From Nesterenkonia sandarakina (GTDB lineage: Bacteria; Actinomycetota; Actinomycetes; Actinomycetales; Micrococcaceae): DNA of 64,000 nucleotides. Under the pieces are notes generated by a model. The model worked only from the letters and a program-made list of their open reading frames with translations. It was not told the origin of the DNA and searched no databases. Below, one piece after another: positions 16,458 to 23,887 of this stretch (its first letter is position 1; each line of letters opens with the position of its first letter). The stretch is taken from the NCBI RefSeq assembly GCF_003003175.1, contig NZ_PVTY01000007.1:116193-180192 (forward strand). The letters run 5' to 3'. The position numbers and the translations under genes are program-made.

Positions 16458-17369
16458 ATGAACATACGCAAGTGGTGGCCTGCCGCCTCGATCGTGGGTG
16501 TCGCTCTCTTGGTCTCTTCCTGCGCCGAGAACCCTGCTCCCGCTGATGTTGCGGCGGCCGACGACGGCTCACTCGATGCTGCGGGTTCGTCAGACGCAGT
16601 GGAGGCCGACGAGGTGCCCGACGGCGTCGACCCTGACTACTTGGAATGGGAGGCTGCCCAGGCTGAAGATGCCGACGCAAGCGACATGTACGCCCCGCCG
16701 CTGCCTCCCGCCGAGGACTCCCCGCCGATCGCCGCTTACGACGAGGTGCCGACGCCGGAAAACCCCTTCGACCACGAACTCACCTCGACCGCCTTCGCTG
16801 AGGCCCAAGCACAAGGTGCAGATCCAGACGAGACCGGCCTGATCGAGCTGGACGAGGCTCTCTGGGAACTCGACATCGATGGCACTACCTTCACGATCGA
16901 CGGAGTGATCAATCCCGGCGACGCAACGCCGTTGTATGAGGACGAACACAGCGAAGGGGCTATCAGCCTGACTCCTGTGATTGAAGAGCTCACCAACATC
17001 CCTTGGCCTGAGCGGCGCGAGGACATTCTCCGAGATCAGTAATCAGAGGCAGCGTGCGGAGACGGGCGTCAGCACCTCTGGCTCAGTTTCGACACGGAAC
17101 AGGATCCAACCTGTTTCCAGGAATCCGGAGGTGTTGTCGATCCCTACTTTCGGACGATCAGCGCCATCTGCCATGCGTCTGAGCCCCAGCAGGCCCGGAC
17201 CTTGTACATGGGTCTGGGCGGAGGCCAGTCTTTCCAGTCCGACTACGGCCAAGGCACGGGCTGGGACCTGATGTACCGCAGTCCCCGGATCGTCGAGGCG
17301 AACAGTTGCTACGCCTTCACCGTGCCCGTCCGTGGCGCAGTCGCCTCCTTCGGAGACTCTGCCCACTGA
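16458..17369 (+). pseudogene. Lipoprotein gene interrupted by an in-frame TAA
   Basis: The first segment (16458-17042, 194 residues) has a lipoprotein signal: basic MNIRKWW, hydrophobic ASIVGVALL, lipobox VSSC, then an acidic low-complexity linker. It stops at TAA 17040-17042. The same frame then stays open for 108 codons to a TGA at 17367-17369 and reads like protein: GRQHLWLSFDTEQDPTCFQE, YMGLGGGQSFQSDYGQG, then WDLMYRSPRIVEANSCYAFT. No start codon with a ribosome site begins that part. The simplest reading is a roughly 300-residue lipoprotein with a nonsense mutation after codon 194. No family is recognised. The shorter product might still be made. Confidence 0.65.
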
Positions 17370-17407
17370 GACCCATCCCCGGCGTCAGAAGCGGATCTGG
17401 CCCTTTC

Positions 17408-17485
17408 TGCGTTGACGGGCGGAATGTACGACCAGTTGGGCGGATAAACCGCATGAGATGCCCGCCGCATCCGCCCCTCAACGCA
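17408..17485. repeat. Palindromic element, TTGAGGGGCGGA family, copy 2
   Basis: Left arm TGCGTTGACGGGCGGA at 17408-17423 and right arm TCCGCCCCTCAACGCA at 17470-17485 match except for one base; 46 bases lie between. It follows the broken lipoprotein and precedes the terminator of the opposing tRNA gene. Confidence 0.75.
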
Positions 17486-17507
17486 GGGGGCCCGGCAGGA
17501 CGAAACA

Positions 17508-17553
17508 AAAGACCCCGGCCGACTGGATTGCTCCATGTCAGACCGGGGTCTTT
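17508..17553 (-). terminator. Intrinsic terminator of tRNA-Leu
   Basis: AAAGACCCCGG at 17508-17518 pairs perfectly with CCGGGGTCTTT at 17543-17553. On the minus strand the hairpin is followed by TTTTGTTT and lies 16 bases past the tRNA 3' end. Confidence 0.8.
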
Positions 17554-17569
17554 GCTTCGTTCTCAGATG

Positions 17570-17655
17570 TGCGCGGAAGGGGACTTGAACCCCTACCCTC
17601 TTATACGAGGACTAGCACCTCAAGCTAGCGCGTCTACCTATTCCGCCACCCGCGC
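17570..17655 (-). tRNA. tRNA-Leu (anticodon GAG)
   Basis: The 86-nt cloverleaf has acceptor GCGCGGG paired with TCCGCGC, discriminator A, and anticodon stem CTAGC/GCTAG around loop TTGAGGT (anticodon at 17619-17621). A long variable arm typical of tRNA-Leu and a T-arm GGGGTTCAAGTCCCC follow. CCA is not encoded. GAG reads CTC and CTT codons. Confidence 0.97.
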
Positions 17656-17763
17656 ATCTTGTTTTTGCCTCAAAGGCAACGACAAGAAACATTAGCACGG
17701 CCCTGAACGGGAGGGCGAATCGGGCACGTCACCACCCGCCGTCGGACGCTGTGTCGACCCAGC

Positions 17764-18855
17764 TCAGGGGACTCGTGCGGTCCATTCGTCGGTGCTGAAC
17801 TTCTCCTGGACGAGCTGCTCGGCGCGGGCCAGCTCCTCGGGGCGGATCTCAGCGATCCGCGCGCCATACTTGGTCGCGAAGGTCTCCACGAAGGCGTCGA
17901 GGATCTCCTGACGGGCCAGCCCGGTCTGGCTGCGCAGCGGGTCCACCCGCTTCGCGGCGGAGGTGATCCCCTTGTCGGAGATCTTCTCCCGCCCGATGCG
18001 CAGCACCTGGAGCATGTCGTCGGCGTTCATGTCGTAGCTCATGGTCACGTGGTGCACCATGCCGCCGCTGGCCAGGCGCTTCTGCGCCGCGCCGCCTATC
18101 TTGCCCTCAGTGGAGACGATGTCGTTGAGCGGCTTGTACGAGGCGGTGATCCCGATCGAGGTCAGCGCCTCCATCGCCCAGGCATCGAGGAACGGGTAGG
18201 AATCGGCGAAGCTGAGCCCGTCCACCAGAGACTGCGGGACCGAGAGCGAGTAGGTGACGAAGCTGCCTTCGTCCATGTACATCGCTCCCCCACCGGTGAT
18301 CCGTCTGACCACGGTGGCGCCGAGCCGCTGGGCTGCCTCGGAGTCCACCTCGTTGGCCAGGGACTGGAAGGAGCCGATCACCACGGCGCGGCCGGAGTAG
18401 TCCCACATCCGCATCAGCGGGGGCCGGTTGCCGCGACCCACCTCCTCGGTGAGCACCTGGTCCAGCGCCACGTGCATCTCCACGGGCAGCTGCAGCGCGG
18501 GCATGACCTCCCAGTCGTGGTCCTCCCAGCGGGTGGCATGACCGAGGGCGCGGCGCACCGCGGTGGCGATGGCGTATTCGTCGAAGCCGAACATGTGCGC
18601 CTCCGCCGGCAGCTGGGCACGCACCGACTCGGCGATCTCCTCCCGGGTGGCACGGGTCGGCAGTCCGATCAGCGCGGCGTTGAGCGAGTCCAGCGCCTCA
18701 TCGGGCTCGAGGAAGAAGTCCCCGTTGACCGAGGCGGCGGTGATGGTGGCGTCCCGCGGGTGGCTGCGGGGGTCGAGGTCAGTGTGGAGGTCGACGACGA
18801 CGAGCTTGCCGCCCACGACCTTGTACTCCCCGTGATGCTGATGCGTATCCGTCAT
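17764..18855 (-). CDS. Lipoate--protein ligase family protein
   Basis: The 363-residue product carries the biotin/lipoate ligase (BPL/LplA/LipB) catalytic domain in its C-terminal two thirds: LMRMWDYSGRAVVIGSFQSL, VVRRITGGGAMYMDEGSFVT with the conserved RR.(S/T)GGGA loop, and EGKIGGAAQKRLASGGMVHH with the lipoyl-binding lysine. About 110 N-terminal residues resemble the accessory domain found in actinobacterial and archaeal lipoate ligases. The family attaches lipoate or octanoate to E2 and GcvH proteins. TAGGAT lies six bases before the ATG, so the transcript is probably leaderless. It stands alone, 40 bases from the ATP-grasp gene on the same strand. Confidence 0.85.
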   Translation of the reverse strand: MTDTHQHHGEYKVVGGKLVVVDLHTDLDPRSHPRDATITAASVNGDFFLEPDEALDSLNAALIGLPTRATREEIAESVRAQLPAEAHMFGFDEYAIATAVRRALGHATRWEDHDWEVMPALQLPVEMHVALDQVLTEEVGRGNRPPLMRMWDYSGRAVVIGSFQSLANEVDSEAAQRLGATVVRRITGGGAMYMDEGSFVTYSLSVPQSLVDGLSFADSYPFLDAWAMEALTSIGITASYKPLNDIVSTEGKIGGAAQKRLASGGMVHHVTMSYDMNADDMLQVLRIGREKISDKGITSAAKRVDPLRSQTGLARQEILDAFVETFATKYGARIAEIRPEELARAEQLVQEKFSTDEWTARVP

Positions 18856-18861
18856 GGGGCA

Positions 18862-18867
18862 ATCCTA
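18862..18867 (-). promoter_or_regulatory. -10 element for the lipoate ligase gene (leaderless)
   Basis: TAGGAT is six bases upstream of the ATG at 18855. It lies between this gene and the end of the ATP-grasp gene. Confidence 0.55.
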
Positions 18868-18895
18868 TGGGTGCTGGCGGTGCGGCCGCCCGCGG

Positions 18896-19969
18896 TCACC
18901 CGGTGACCGGGACCTCGGCACGGCTTCGGCCGAGGTGCTCCCAGCCCAGGCCTGTGAAGCACGGACCAGAGGTCGCTTCGGAGAACTTGATGTCGTTGTG
19001 GCCGCTGTTCCACTCCAGCACCTGCACCGAACCGTCCTGGTCAACCGTGAGATCCCAGCCGATGGACGGGACCATGGGGATGCGCCGATGCAGCCGTTCT
19101 ACCGCCTCGAGGCACGCTGCATAGTTCGGCACCTGGTTCCCCGCGAACACGAAGCCGGAGTCAGGATGCCGGTCGATCTCGAGCCAGTCCACCGAGTAGC
19201 CGATCGGACTGAAGACACCGGTGGCAGTGTCCAGCAGCACGCGGATATTGGACTCGGAGAAGACATGGTCGTCGGTGTCCCGGCCGAACCGCATATAGGC
19301 ATCTCTGGTGGTGATCTGCCCGTCTGGCTCGATCACAGTCGTCATGCGCAGCGTGCCGACCGAGCGGGACGCGACCTGCGCAAAGGCCTCGTGCTGGTCG
19401 ATGAAGGGCTGGATCACGCCGTCGGGAAGACCCACCGCCGTCTGCATGAACCTGTCTCGATCAAGGATCTTCACGCCGCGTCCGCGATCACTCGCGTCGG
19501 CCTTGAAGGCCACCTTCTCAACCCCGGAGAAGATGTGGTTCGTGAACTCCTCGAACGACGAGACCGGTTCAAGTGACGCGTCGTACAGCCGGCCCTTGAC
19601 CACGTATCCCCGGTCGGGGATCTCTTTTCCGTGGCCGAAGACGCGCGCCGTCATCGACCGCATATCAGAGAGCCCGCCGTACCGACCTTCGATCGCAGGA
19701 AGGACCACCGACATGTAGTAGTTGTCGGGGATCCACCCCTCTCGGAACTCACCGGCGATCGCGCTGTAGACGTACAGCCACGGCGCATAGCTCTTGGAGC
19801 CGAGGACATCGGCCGCGTAGGCATCGGCCTGTGCCTTGAGATGCCCTGGAAGCGGGCCCTTGGCGGCTTCGATGGACTTGAGCACTTTCGCGGCGATCCG
19901 GCTGTTCAGGCGGGAACGGACTCGCATCAGCAGGTCATTCTGAGCCCGCTCAACGGTGTACAGGTTCAC
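18896..19969 (-). CDS. Orphan sugar-transfer-associated-type ATP-grasp protein
   Basis: The 357-residue product looks like a member of the ATP-grasp family associated with sugar transfer: VAFKADASDRGRGVKIL (nucleotide-binding Lys and loop), SVGTLRMTTVI, and a metal-binding end WDLTVDQDGSVQVLEWNSGH. Family members cluster with polysaccharide genes, but no glycosyltransferase adjoins this one. The GTG at 19969 is chosen because GAGGAG lies five bases upstream; the frame continues 69 codons further but that stretch looks non-coding. Codon choice and GC are lower than in neighbours, suggesting transfer. Its carboxylate and amine substrates are unknown. Confidence 0.72.
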   Translation of the reverse strand: MNLYTVERAQNDLLMRVRSRLNSRIAAKVLKSIEAAKGPLPGHLKAQADAYAADVLGSKSYAPWLYVYSAIAGEFREGWIPDNYYMSVVLPAIEGRYGGLSDMRSMTARVFGHGKEIPDRGYVVKGRLYDASLEPVSSFEEFTNHIFSGVEKVAFKADASDRGRGVKILDRDRFMQTAVGLPDGVIQPFIDQHEAFAQVASRSVGTLRMTTVIEPDGQITTRDAYMRFGRDTDDHVFSESNIRVLLDTATGVFSPIGYSVDWLEIDRHPDSGFVFAGNQVPNYAACLEAVERLHRRIPMVPSIGWDLTVDQDGSVQVLEWNSGHNDIKFSEATSGPCFTGLGWEHLGRSRAEVPVTG

Positions 19970-20117
19970 GTCAACTCCTCTGAGTTCAGGTGATGACAAC
20001 CTATGTTCATTTGGGCCGAAAAGACAGGTGTTTCTGAGGTGAATAGGAATGGATTCGATGTTGGGGCGCGGTTCAGCCCAGGGACACCCATGACTGAGCG
20101 CCCCCACTTCAGGTGCA

Positions 20118-20795
20118 TCATGGTTCCTGGCACGGCGGGCTGACGTCGTCGTCGTTCCCGGCCCAGACGACCGCACCTCCGGGACAGAGCGTCACTTCGA
20201 ACGCCATGCCGTCCCGTTGGGCACGGAGGTGGTTCTCGTCGTCGTCGACCACGTCCCAGCCGGTCTCTGGCAGCGCGCCCCGGTAGTGCCCGAGCACATC
20301 GACCTCCTCCGAGACCTCCAGGCTCCGGTCACAGCCGCCGACGCCGCTGGTCCCGCCTCGGTTGAAGGATCCGATGTGCTCGAGGGAGTCGAACGCTTCC
20401 TGGGACTGACGCTCCGCGGTGGCGGCGGGCTCCCCCGAGTCCTCGCTCACGCATCGCGGGACGGAGTCGTACTGGGCCTCGATCTTCTGCCTGAGCGCCA
20501 AGGGCGTGAGGGCGAGCATCGTGAGCAGCATGATGACCGGGATGGCGACGGCGGTCCACCGGATCCAGGTTCGGCGAGAGAGCACCAGGACGATCCCGGC
20601 GATGACGAGGACCAGAACGAGTGCGACGCCGGAGACGCCGGCAGTCAGCCCCCAGACCAGGCCCTCAAGGGCATTGTCGGTGATGATGCCGTACTCGACC
20701 AGGAACCCGTGGTGGAGCAGCACCCCCAGCAGCGCCACTGCCGCCGCGAGGACCAGCAGCACCGCCGCGGCGGTGGTCCGGCCGGTCTGAGCCAT
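20118..20795 (-). CDS. Membrane protein of unknown function
   Basis: Not recognised. The 225-residue product has three hydrophobic helices at about 8-30, 46-72 and 78-101. A soluble C-terminal domain of about 120 residues follows, with four Cys (PRCVSED, GGCDRSLE, LCPGG, PPCQEP) that could form two disulfides outside the cell. The segment GHYRGALPETGWDVVDDDEN resembles small secreted sensor-like domains, but this is not a firm match. TAGAAT lies five bases before the ATG, suggesting a leaderless mRNA. It lies between the ATP-grasp gene and a small single-helix protein, on the same strand as both. Confidence 0.7.
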   Translation of the reverse strand: MAQTGRTTAAAVLLVLAAAVALLGVLLHHGFLVEYGIITDNALEGLVWGLTAGVSGVALVLVLVIAGIVLVLSRRTWIRWTAVAIPVIMLLTMLALTPLALRQKIEAQYDSVPRCVSEDSGEPAATAERQSQEAFDSLEHIGSFNRGGTSGVGGCDRSLEVSEEVDVLGHYRGALPETGWDVVDDDENHLRAQRDGMAFEVTLCPGGAVVWAGNDDDVSPPCQEP

Positions 20796-20800
20796 AGCTC

Positions 20801-20806
20801 ATTCTA
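20801..20806 (-). promoter_or_regulatory. -10 element for the membrane protein gene (leaderless)
   Basis: TAGAAT is five bases upstream of the ATG at 20795. Confidence 0.5.
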
Positions 20807-20910
20807 GTTTCCGGGGCGGGGGCTCAGACAGGGTCCGGTCTCGGAACCTCAGCCCAGCGACCGCCGGCCGAATGGCGCGAGCAGGTCCCCCCGCGAGGCT
20901 CCGCGACACC

Positions 20911-21129
20911 TCACTGTCCTTTGGGCGGGGTCTTGTCGGTGGGCTGATCCAGAACCCGCTGCAGCGGCGTGCGCGCGGCGCACACATCGATCCCGCGCCG
21001 GGCATTTCGCCACAGGTCTTGAGAGCTCCAGCTGGTCACGGGGAGGCGCTCCCGGGCAGGCATCGACGCCCGCCCGACATATGCAATGACAGCAACGGTG
21101 AAGAGCACGACAGACAACAGTGACAGCAT
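20911..21129 (-). CDS. 72-residue single-helix membrane protein
   Basis: Not recognised. The product begins with one hydrophobic segment, LSLLSVVLFTVAVIAYVGRA, followed by a basic soluble tail of about 50 residues ending TPPKGQ. The second of two adjacent ATGs is chosen because AAGGGA is then five bases upstream. It starts 50 bases after the YczE-type gene ends on the same strand, so it may be the second gene of that operon. A much longer frame (to 21801) exists upstream but overlaps the YczE gene in another frame and is arginine-rich, so it is rejected. Confidence 0.6.
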   Translation of the reverse strand: MLSLLSVVLFTVAVIAYVGRASMPARERLPVTSWSSQDLWRNARRGIDVCAARTPLQRVLDQPTDKTPPKGQ

Positions 21130-21179
21130 CATGGTCCCTTGAGTTGATGGGTCTGGCCGGTGATCGCGACGCTCTGCGT

Positions 21180-21818
21180 CTATGTGTAGCCGTGGAGCGT
21201 CGACGGCCCGGGAGGCTGCGGGCGTTGCTCGGGCAGCGGGATGAGGAAGATCGGCAGCGCCAGGTGGACCAACGGGCCGATGAGCAAGGCGACCGCCACC
21301 GTCCCAAGGCCCACAGGACCGCCGAGCAGCCACCCCAGAACAAGCACCGTTCCCTCGATACCTGTGCGAACCAGCCAGATGGGTAAGCCGAAGCGACGAT
21401 GCACTCCGGTCATGAGCCCATCCCGGGGGCCGGGTCCGTATTGGGCTCCGATATAGAGCCCCGTGGCGACTGCGAGGAGGACCAAGCCGCCGGCGAACAG
21501 CAGGATGCGCGCCCACAGCGCCTCGGGTTCGCCGAGGACCGCCAGGCCGACCTCCGCGCTCGGCCCCACCAGCAGCACGTTGAGGACCGTGCCCACTCCG
21601 GGCTTCTGCCGGAGCGGGATCCACAGCAGGAGCACGATGAGTCCGATGATGTTGGTCATCACTCCAAACGGGAGTCCGGTCTGCAGCGCTGAGCCTTGGC
21701 CCAGGACGTCCCACGGGGAGACACCAAGCGTGGCTCTGATCATCATGGCGAGCGAGAACCCATAGAGGAACAATCCGACCATCAGCTGGGCACTGCGCCA
21801 CACATCACGAAGACTCAT
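21180..21818 (-). CDS. YczE/YitT-type integral membrane protein
   Basis: The 212-residue product has five or six hydrophobic segments and the family block MIRATLGVSPWDVLGQGSAL near the N-terminus, with GLYIGAQYGPGPRDGLMTGV later. Proteins of this type (YczE of Bacillus) are typically encoded divergently from a MocR regulator, as here; their transport function is not settled. The ATG at 21818 is 61 bases from the opposing regulator start, so both promoters and any operator share that short space. A small membrane protein lies downstream. Confidence 0.83.
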   Translation of the reverse strand: MSLRDVWRSAQLMVGLFLYGFSLAMMIRATLGVSPWDVLGQGSALQTGLPFGVMTNIIGLIVLLLWIPLRQKPGVGTVLNVLLVGPSAEVGLAVLGEPEALWARILLFAGGLVLLAVATGLYIGAQYGPGPRDGLMTGVHRRFGLPIWLVRTGIEGTVLVLGWLLGGPVGLGTVAVALLIGPLVHLALPIFLIPLPEQRPQPPGPSTLHGYT

Positions 21819-21837
21819 GAGAGAAGTTCACCAGCTG

Positions 21838-21862
21838 ATTGGCATTACAACAAGAGTCCAAT
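21838..21862. promoter_or_regulatory. Candidate operator between YczE-type gene and MocR gene
   Basis: ATTGG at 21838-21842 and CCAAT at 21858-21862 form an inverted repeat with 15 bases between, in the 61-bp divergent space. MocR proteins bind their own divergent promoter, often at paired sites. The repeat is short, so this is a weak candidate. Confidence 0.35.
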
Positions 21863-21879
21863 TGTGGCATGGTGGACTG

Positions 21880-23295
21880 ATGATGGTTCTCACTGCCCGC
21901 CGGCTGGCCTCGGAACTCGGCGCGTGGCGCGTGGCGGGGCCTGCCTACAGTGCTCTCGCCGATCGTATCCGCCTCCTCACCCTCGATGGTCGGATCCCGC
22001 TCGGCACCCGGCTCCCGGCGGAACGGGAACTCGCCTCCGAGCTGGGCGTGAGTCGCACGACCGTCGCGGCCGCCTATGCGCGGCTTCGCGAGGCCGGCTA
22101 CCTGCACAGCACCCGCGGATCCGGCAGCGTGGTCTCGATACCGGGACGTGACAGCCCGGTGCCGGACATCGAGGCGCGGACCACCACCACTCTCGACTTC
22201 AGCAAGGCGGCACCTCCCGCTGCCCCGCAGGTCGCCGAGGCCGCCCTGCGAGCCGCGCACGCGCTGCCGGCCTACCTGGGCGGCACCGGCTATGACCTGC
22301 TCGGGCTGCCTCGACTCCGCCAGGCTCTGGCCGACCGGTACACGGCCAAAGGTGTGCCGACCGAGCCCGAGAACATCATGGTGACCCTCGGGGCGCAGCA
22401 TGCCATCTCACTGATCACCAAGACGTTCCTGTCTCGGGCCGACACCGCCCTGGTGGAGGCCCCCAGCTACCCCCACGCCTACGACGCCTTGGGCCTGAAG
22501 GCTCGCAGGCTGGTGACCGTCACCGTGGACCCCCGCCGAGGCTGGGACGACAACGGGCTGGTGCAGGCCTTCCGCGGGGCGAGACCGGGCCTGGCCTACG
22601 TGATGCCGGACTTCCACAACCCCACGGGTGCCGTCATGCCGGCGAGTCAGCGCGAGCTGCTCATGGATCTGGCCCGACGCCACGACACGTTGGTGGTCGC
22701 CGATGAGACGACGGCGGACCTGCACATCGACGGCGCTGCGGGAGCCCCGCTGGCCGCTTATGGGCCGGCGATCCTGGTCGGGTCCATGGGCAAGACCGTC
22801 TGGGGCGGACTGAGGCTCGGGTGGATCCGCGCGCAGCCCGACAAGATCAGGCGACTCGAACAGGCCCGCTACGCGCAGGACCTGGGCACGCCCATCTTGG
22901 AGCAGCTCATCGCCCTGGAGCTGCTCGGACAGTACGACGAGATCCTGCGCTTCCGGACGGTGCAGCTCACCGAGGGGCGCGACCATGTGGAGCACCTGCT
23001 GCGCGCGAACTTCCCGCAGTGGGATGTCCCGCACGTCGCCGGGGGGCTGTGCACCTGGGTCAACATCGGGGAACCCGTCAGTTCCCAGCTGGCGCTGGCC
23101 GCGCGCGACGGCGGCCTCCCGATCGGCGCGGGCCCGAGGTTCGGACTCGGCGGAGCCTTCGAGCGGTTCCTGCGCTTCCCGTTCAGCTACCCCGCGGAGG
23201 AGACCAGCCTCGCCGTGGAGATCCTCGCCGACGCCTGGCGCCGCGTGGAGCCCAGCAGCACGGTGGGCACCGAGTTCAAGCCGGCTCTGGTCTGA
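21880..23295 (+). CDS. MocR-type transcriptional regulator (GntR HTH + aminotransferase domain)
   Basis: The 471-residue product has an N-terminal GntR winged helix (PAYSALADRIRLLTLDGRIP, TRLPAERELASELGVSRTTV, then AAAYARLREAGYL) joined by a linker to a fold-type I aminotransferase-like domain. That domain contains YVMPDFHNPTGAVMP, VADETTADLHID and VGSMGKTVWGGLRLGW, where the lysine would bind pyridoxal phosphate. MocR proteins sense PLP or amino compounds. The divergent YczE-type membrane gene is the probable target, the yczR-yczE arrangement known in other bacteria. The ATG pair at 21880/21883 is preferred to the ATG at 21817, which lies inside the opposing start and has no ribosome site. 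Confidence 0.88.
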   Translation: MMVLTARRLASELGAWRVAGPAYSALADRIRLLTLDGRIPLGTRLPAERELASELGVSRTTVAAAYARLREAGYLHSTRGSGSVVSIPGRDSPVPDIEARTTTTLDFSKAAPPAAPQVAEAALRAAHALPAYLGGTGYDLLGLPRLRQALADRYTAKGVPTEPENIMVTLGAQHAISLITKTFLSRADTALVEAPSYPHAYDALGLKARRLVTVTVDPRRGWDDNGLVQAFRGARPGLAYVMPDFHNPTGAVMPASQRELLMDLARRHDTLVVADETTADLHIDGAAGAPLAAYGPAILVGSMGKTVWGGLRLGWIRAQPDKIRRLEQARYAQDLGTPILEQLIALELLGQYDEILRFRTVQLTEGRDHVEHLLRANFPQWDVPHVAGGLCTWVNIGEPVSSQLALAARDGGLPIGAGPRFGLGGAFERFLRFPFSYPAEETSLAVEILADAWRRVEPSSTVGTEFKPALV

Positions 23296-23364
23296 GCGGT
23301 GAACTCACCAGCGGCAGACTCGCGCGGCTGGCCGGGTTCCAGCCCAACAGGCTCGCAAAACAGC

Positions 23365-23400
23365 AGCAGGGCCACAGTCGAAGATGACTGTGGCCCTGCT
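23365..23400. terminator. Bidirectional terminator between MocR gene and rpmE2
   Basis: Perfect 15-bp arms (AGCAGGGCCACAGTC and its complement) around loop GAAGAT lie between the convergent genes. On the minus strand the stem is followed by GCTGTTTTGC, giving a short T-run behind rpmE2. Confidence 0.75.
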
Positions 23401-23431
23401 GGAGGTGCTTGGAGCGAAAGAAGCGAAGTGC

Positions 23432-23689
23432 TTACTTCTTGCCGCCGAAGCCCTTGAAGCGTGCGTTGAAGCGCTCGACGCGACCCTCGGAGTCCATGAT
23501 GCGCTGCTTGCCCGTGTAGAACGGGTGCGAGGCTGCGGAGATCTCGACGTCGATGACCGGGTAGGTGTTGCCGTCTTCCCACTCCATGGTCTTCTTCGAG
23601 GAGGTGGTGGAGCGGGTGAGGATCTTCTCACCGGAGGCCAGGTCGTTGAAGATGACCGGCTCGTACTTGGGGTGGATATCAGACTTCAT
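23432..23689 (-). CDS. rpmE2: Type B 50S ribosomal protein L31
   Basis: The 85-residue protein begins [20 protein letters not shown] and has [20 protein letters not shown] and [20 protein letters not shown], all type B L31 hallmarks. There is no CxxC zinc ribbon, so this is the zinc-independent form that usually replaces the zinc-binding L31 when zinc is scarce, under Zur control. I see no obvious Zur box upstream. The start at 23689 is chosen over an ATG 18 bases upstream because AAGGAC lies seven bases before it. A TATAGT promoter about 80 bases upstream gives a leader of roughly 70 nt. Confidence 0.95.
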   Translation of the reverse strand: MKSDIHPKYEPVIFNDLASGEKILTRSTTSSKKTMEWEDGNTYPVIDVEISAASHPFYTGKQRIMDSEGRVERFNARFKGFGGKK

Positions 23690-23769
23690 GAAGTGTGTCC
23701 TTTTCATCTGCCGCTGGATTTTGCCAGAAGCGTGGAACTGAGGGTGGGCCGAGTTTGGACCAACACAGC

Positions 23770-23775
23770 ACTATA
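23770..23775 (-). promoter_or_regulatory. -10 element for rpmE2
   Basis: TATAGT on the minus strand lies about 80 bases upstream of the rpmE2 ATG; transcription from it would leave a leader of about 70 nt. No good -35 hexamer is seen. Confidence 0.4.
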
Positions 23776-23827
23776 TCAAACCGACCCCGCACCTGCCGGA
23801 CACCCCGCTGTCCTGGGTGGTTGTGTG

Positions 23828-23887
23828 TCCTGGGTGGTTGAGTTTTCCGGCGGTTACGTAGTAGCCGGAAAACTCAACCACCCAGGA
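23828..23887. repeat. 60-bp long-stem palindromic element, copy A
   Basis: Perfect 24-bp inverted arms (23828-23851 and 23864-23887; the left arm begins TCCTGGGTGGTTGAGTTTTC) enclose the 12-base loop GGTTACGTAGTA. A partial direct copy of the arm start (TCCTGGGTGGTTG) precedes it at 23811-23823. Its right arm contains the stop codon of the TauE/SafE-type transporter. A second copy lies at 35571-35632 in reverse orientation. Confidence 0.9.

Noticed and set aside
17043..17366. Separate gene after the lipoprotein, on either strand
   Set aside because: The plus-strand frame has no usable start and continues the lipoprotein frame; the minus-strand frame is its shadow.
20911..21801. Long minus-strand frame running through the YczE-type gene into the 72-residue gene
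   Set aside because: It overlaps a recognisable membrane protein in another frame; only its last 72 codons have a start with a ribosome site.
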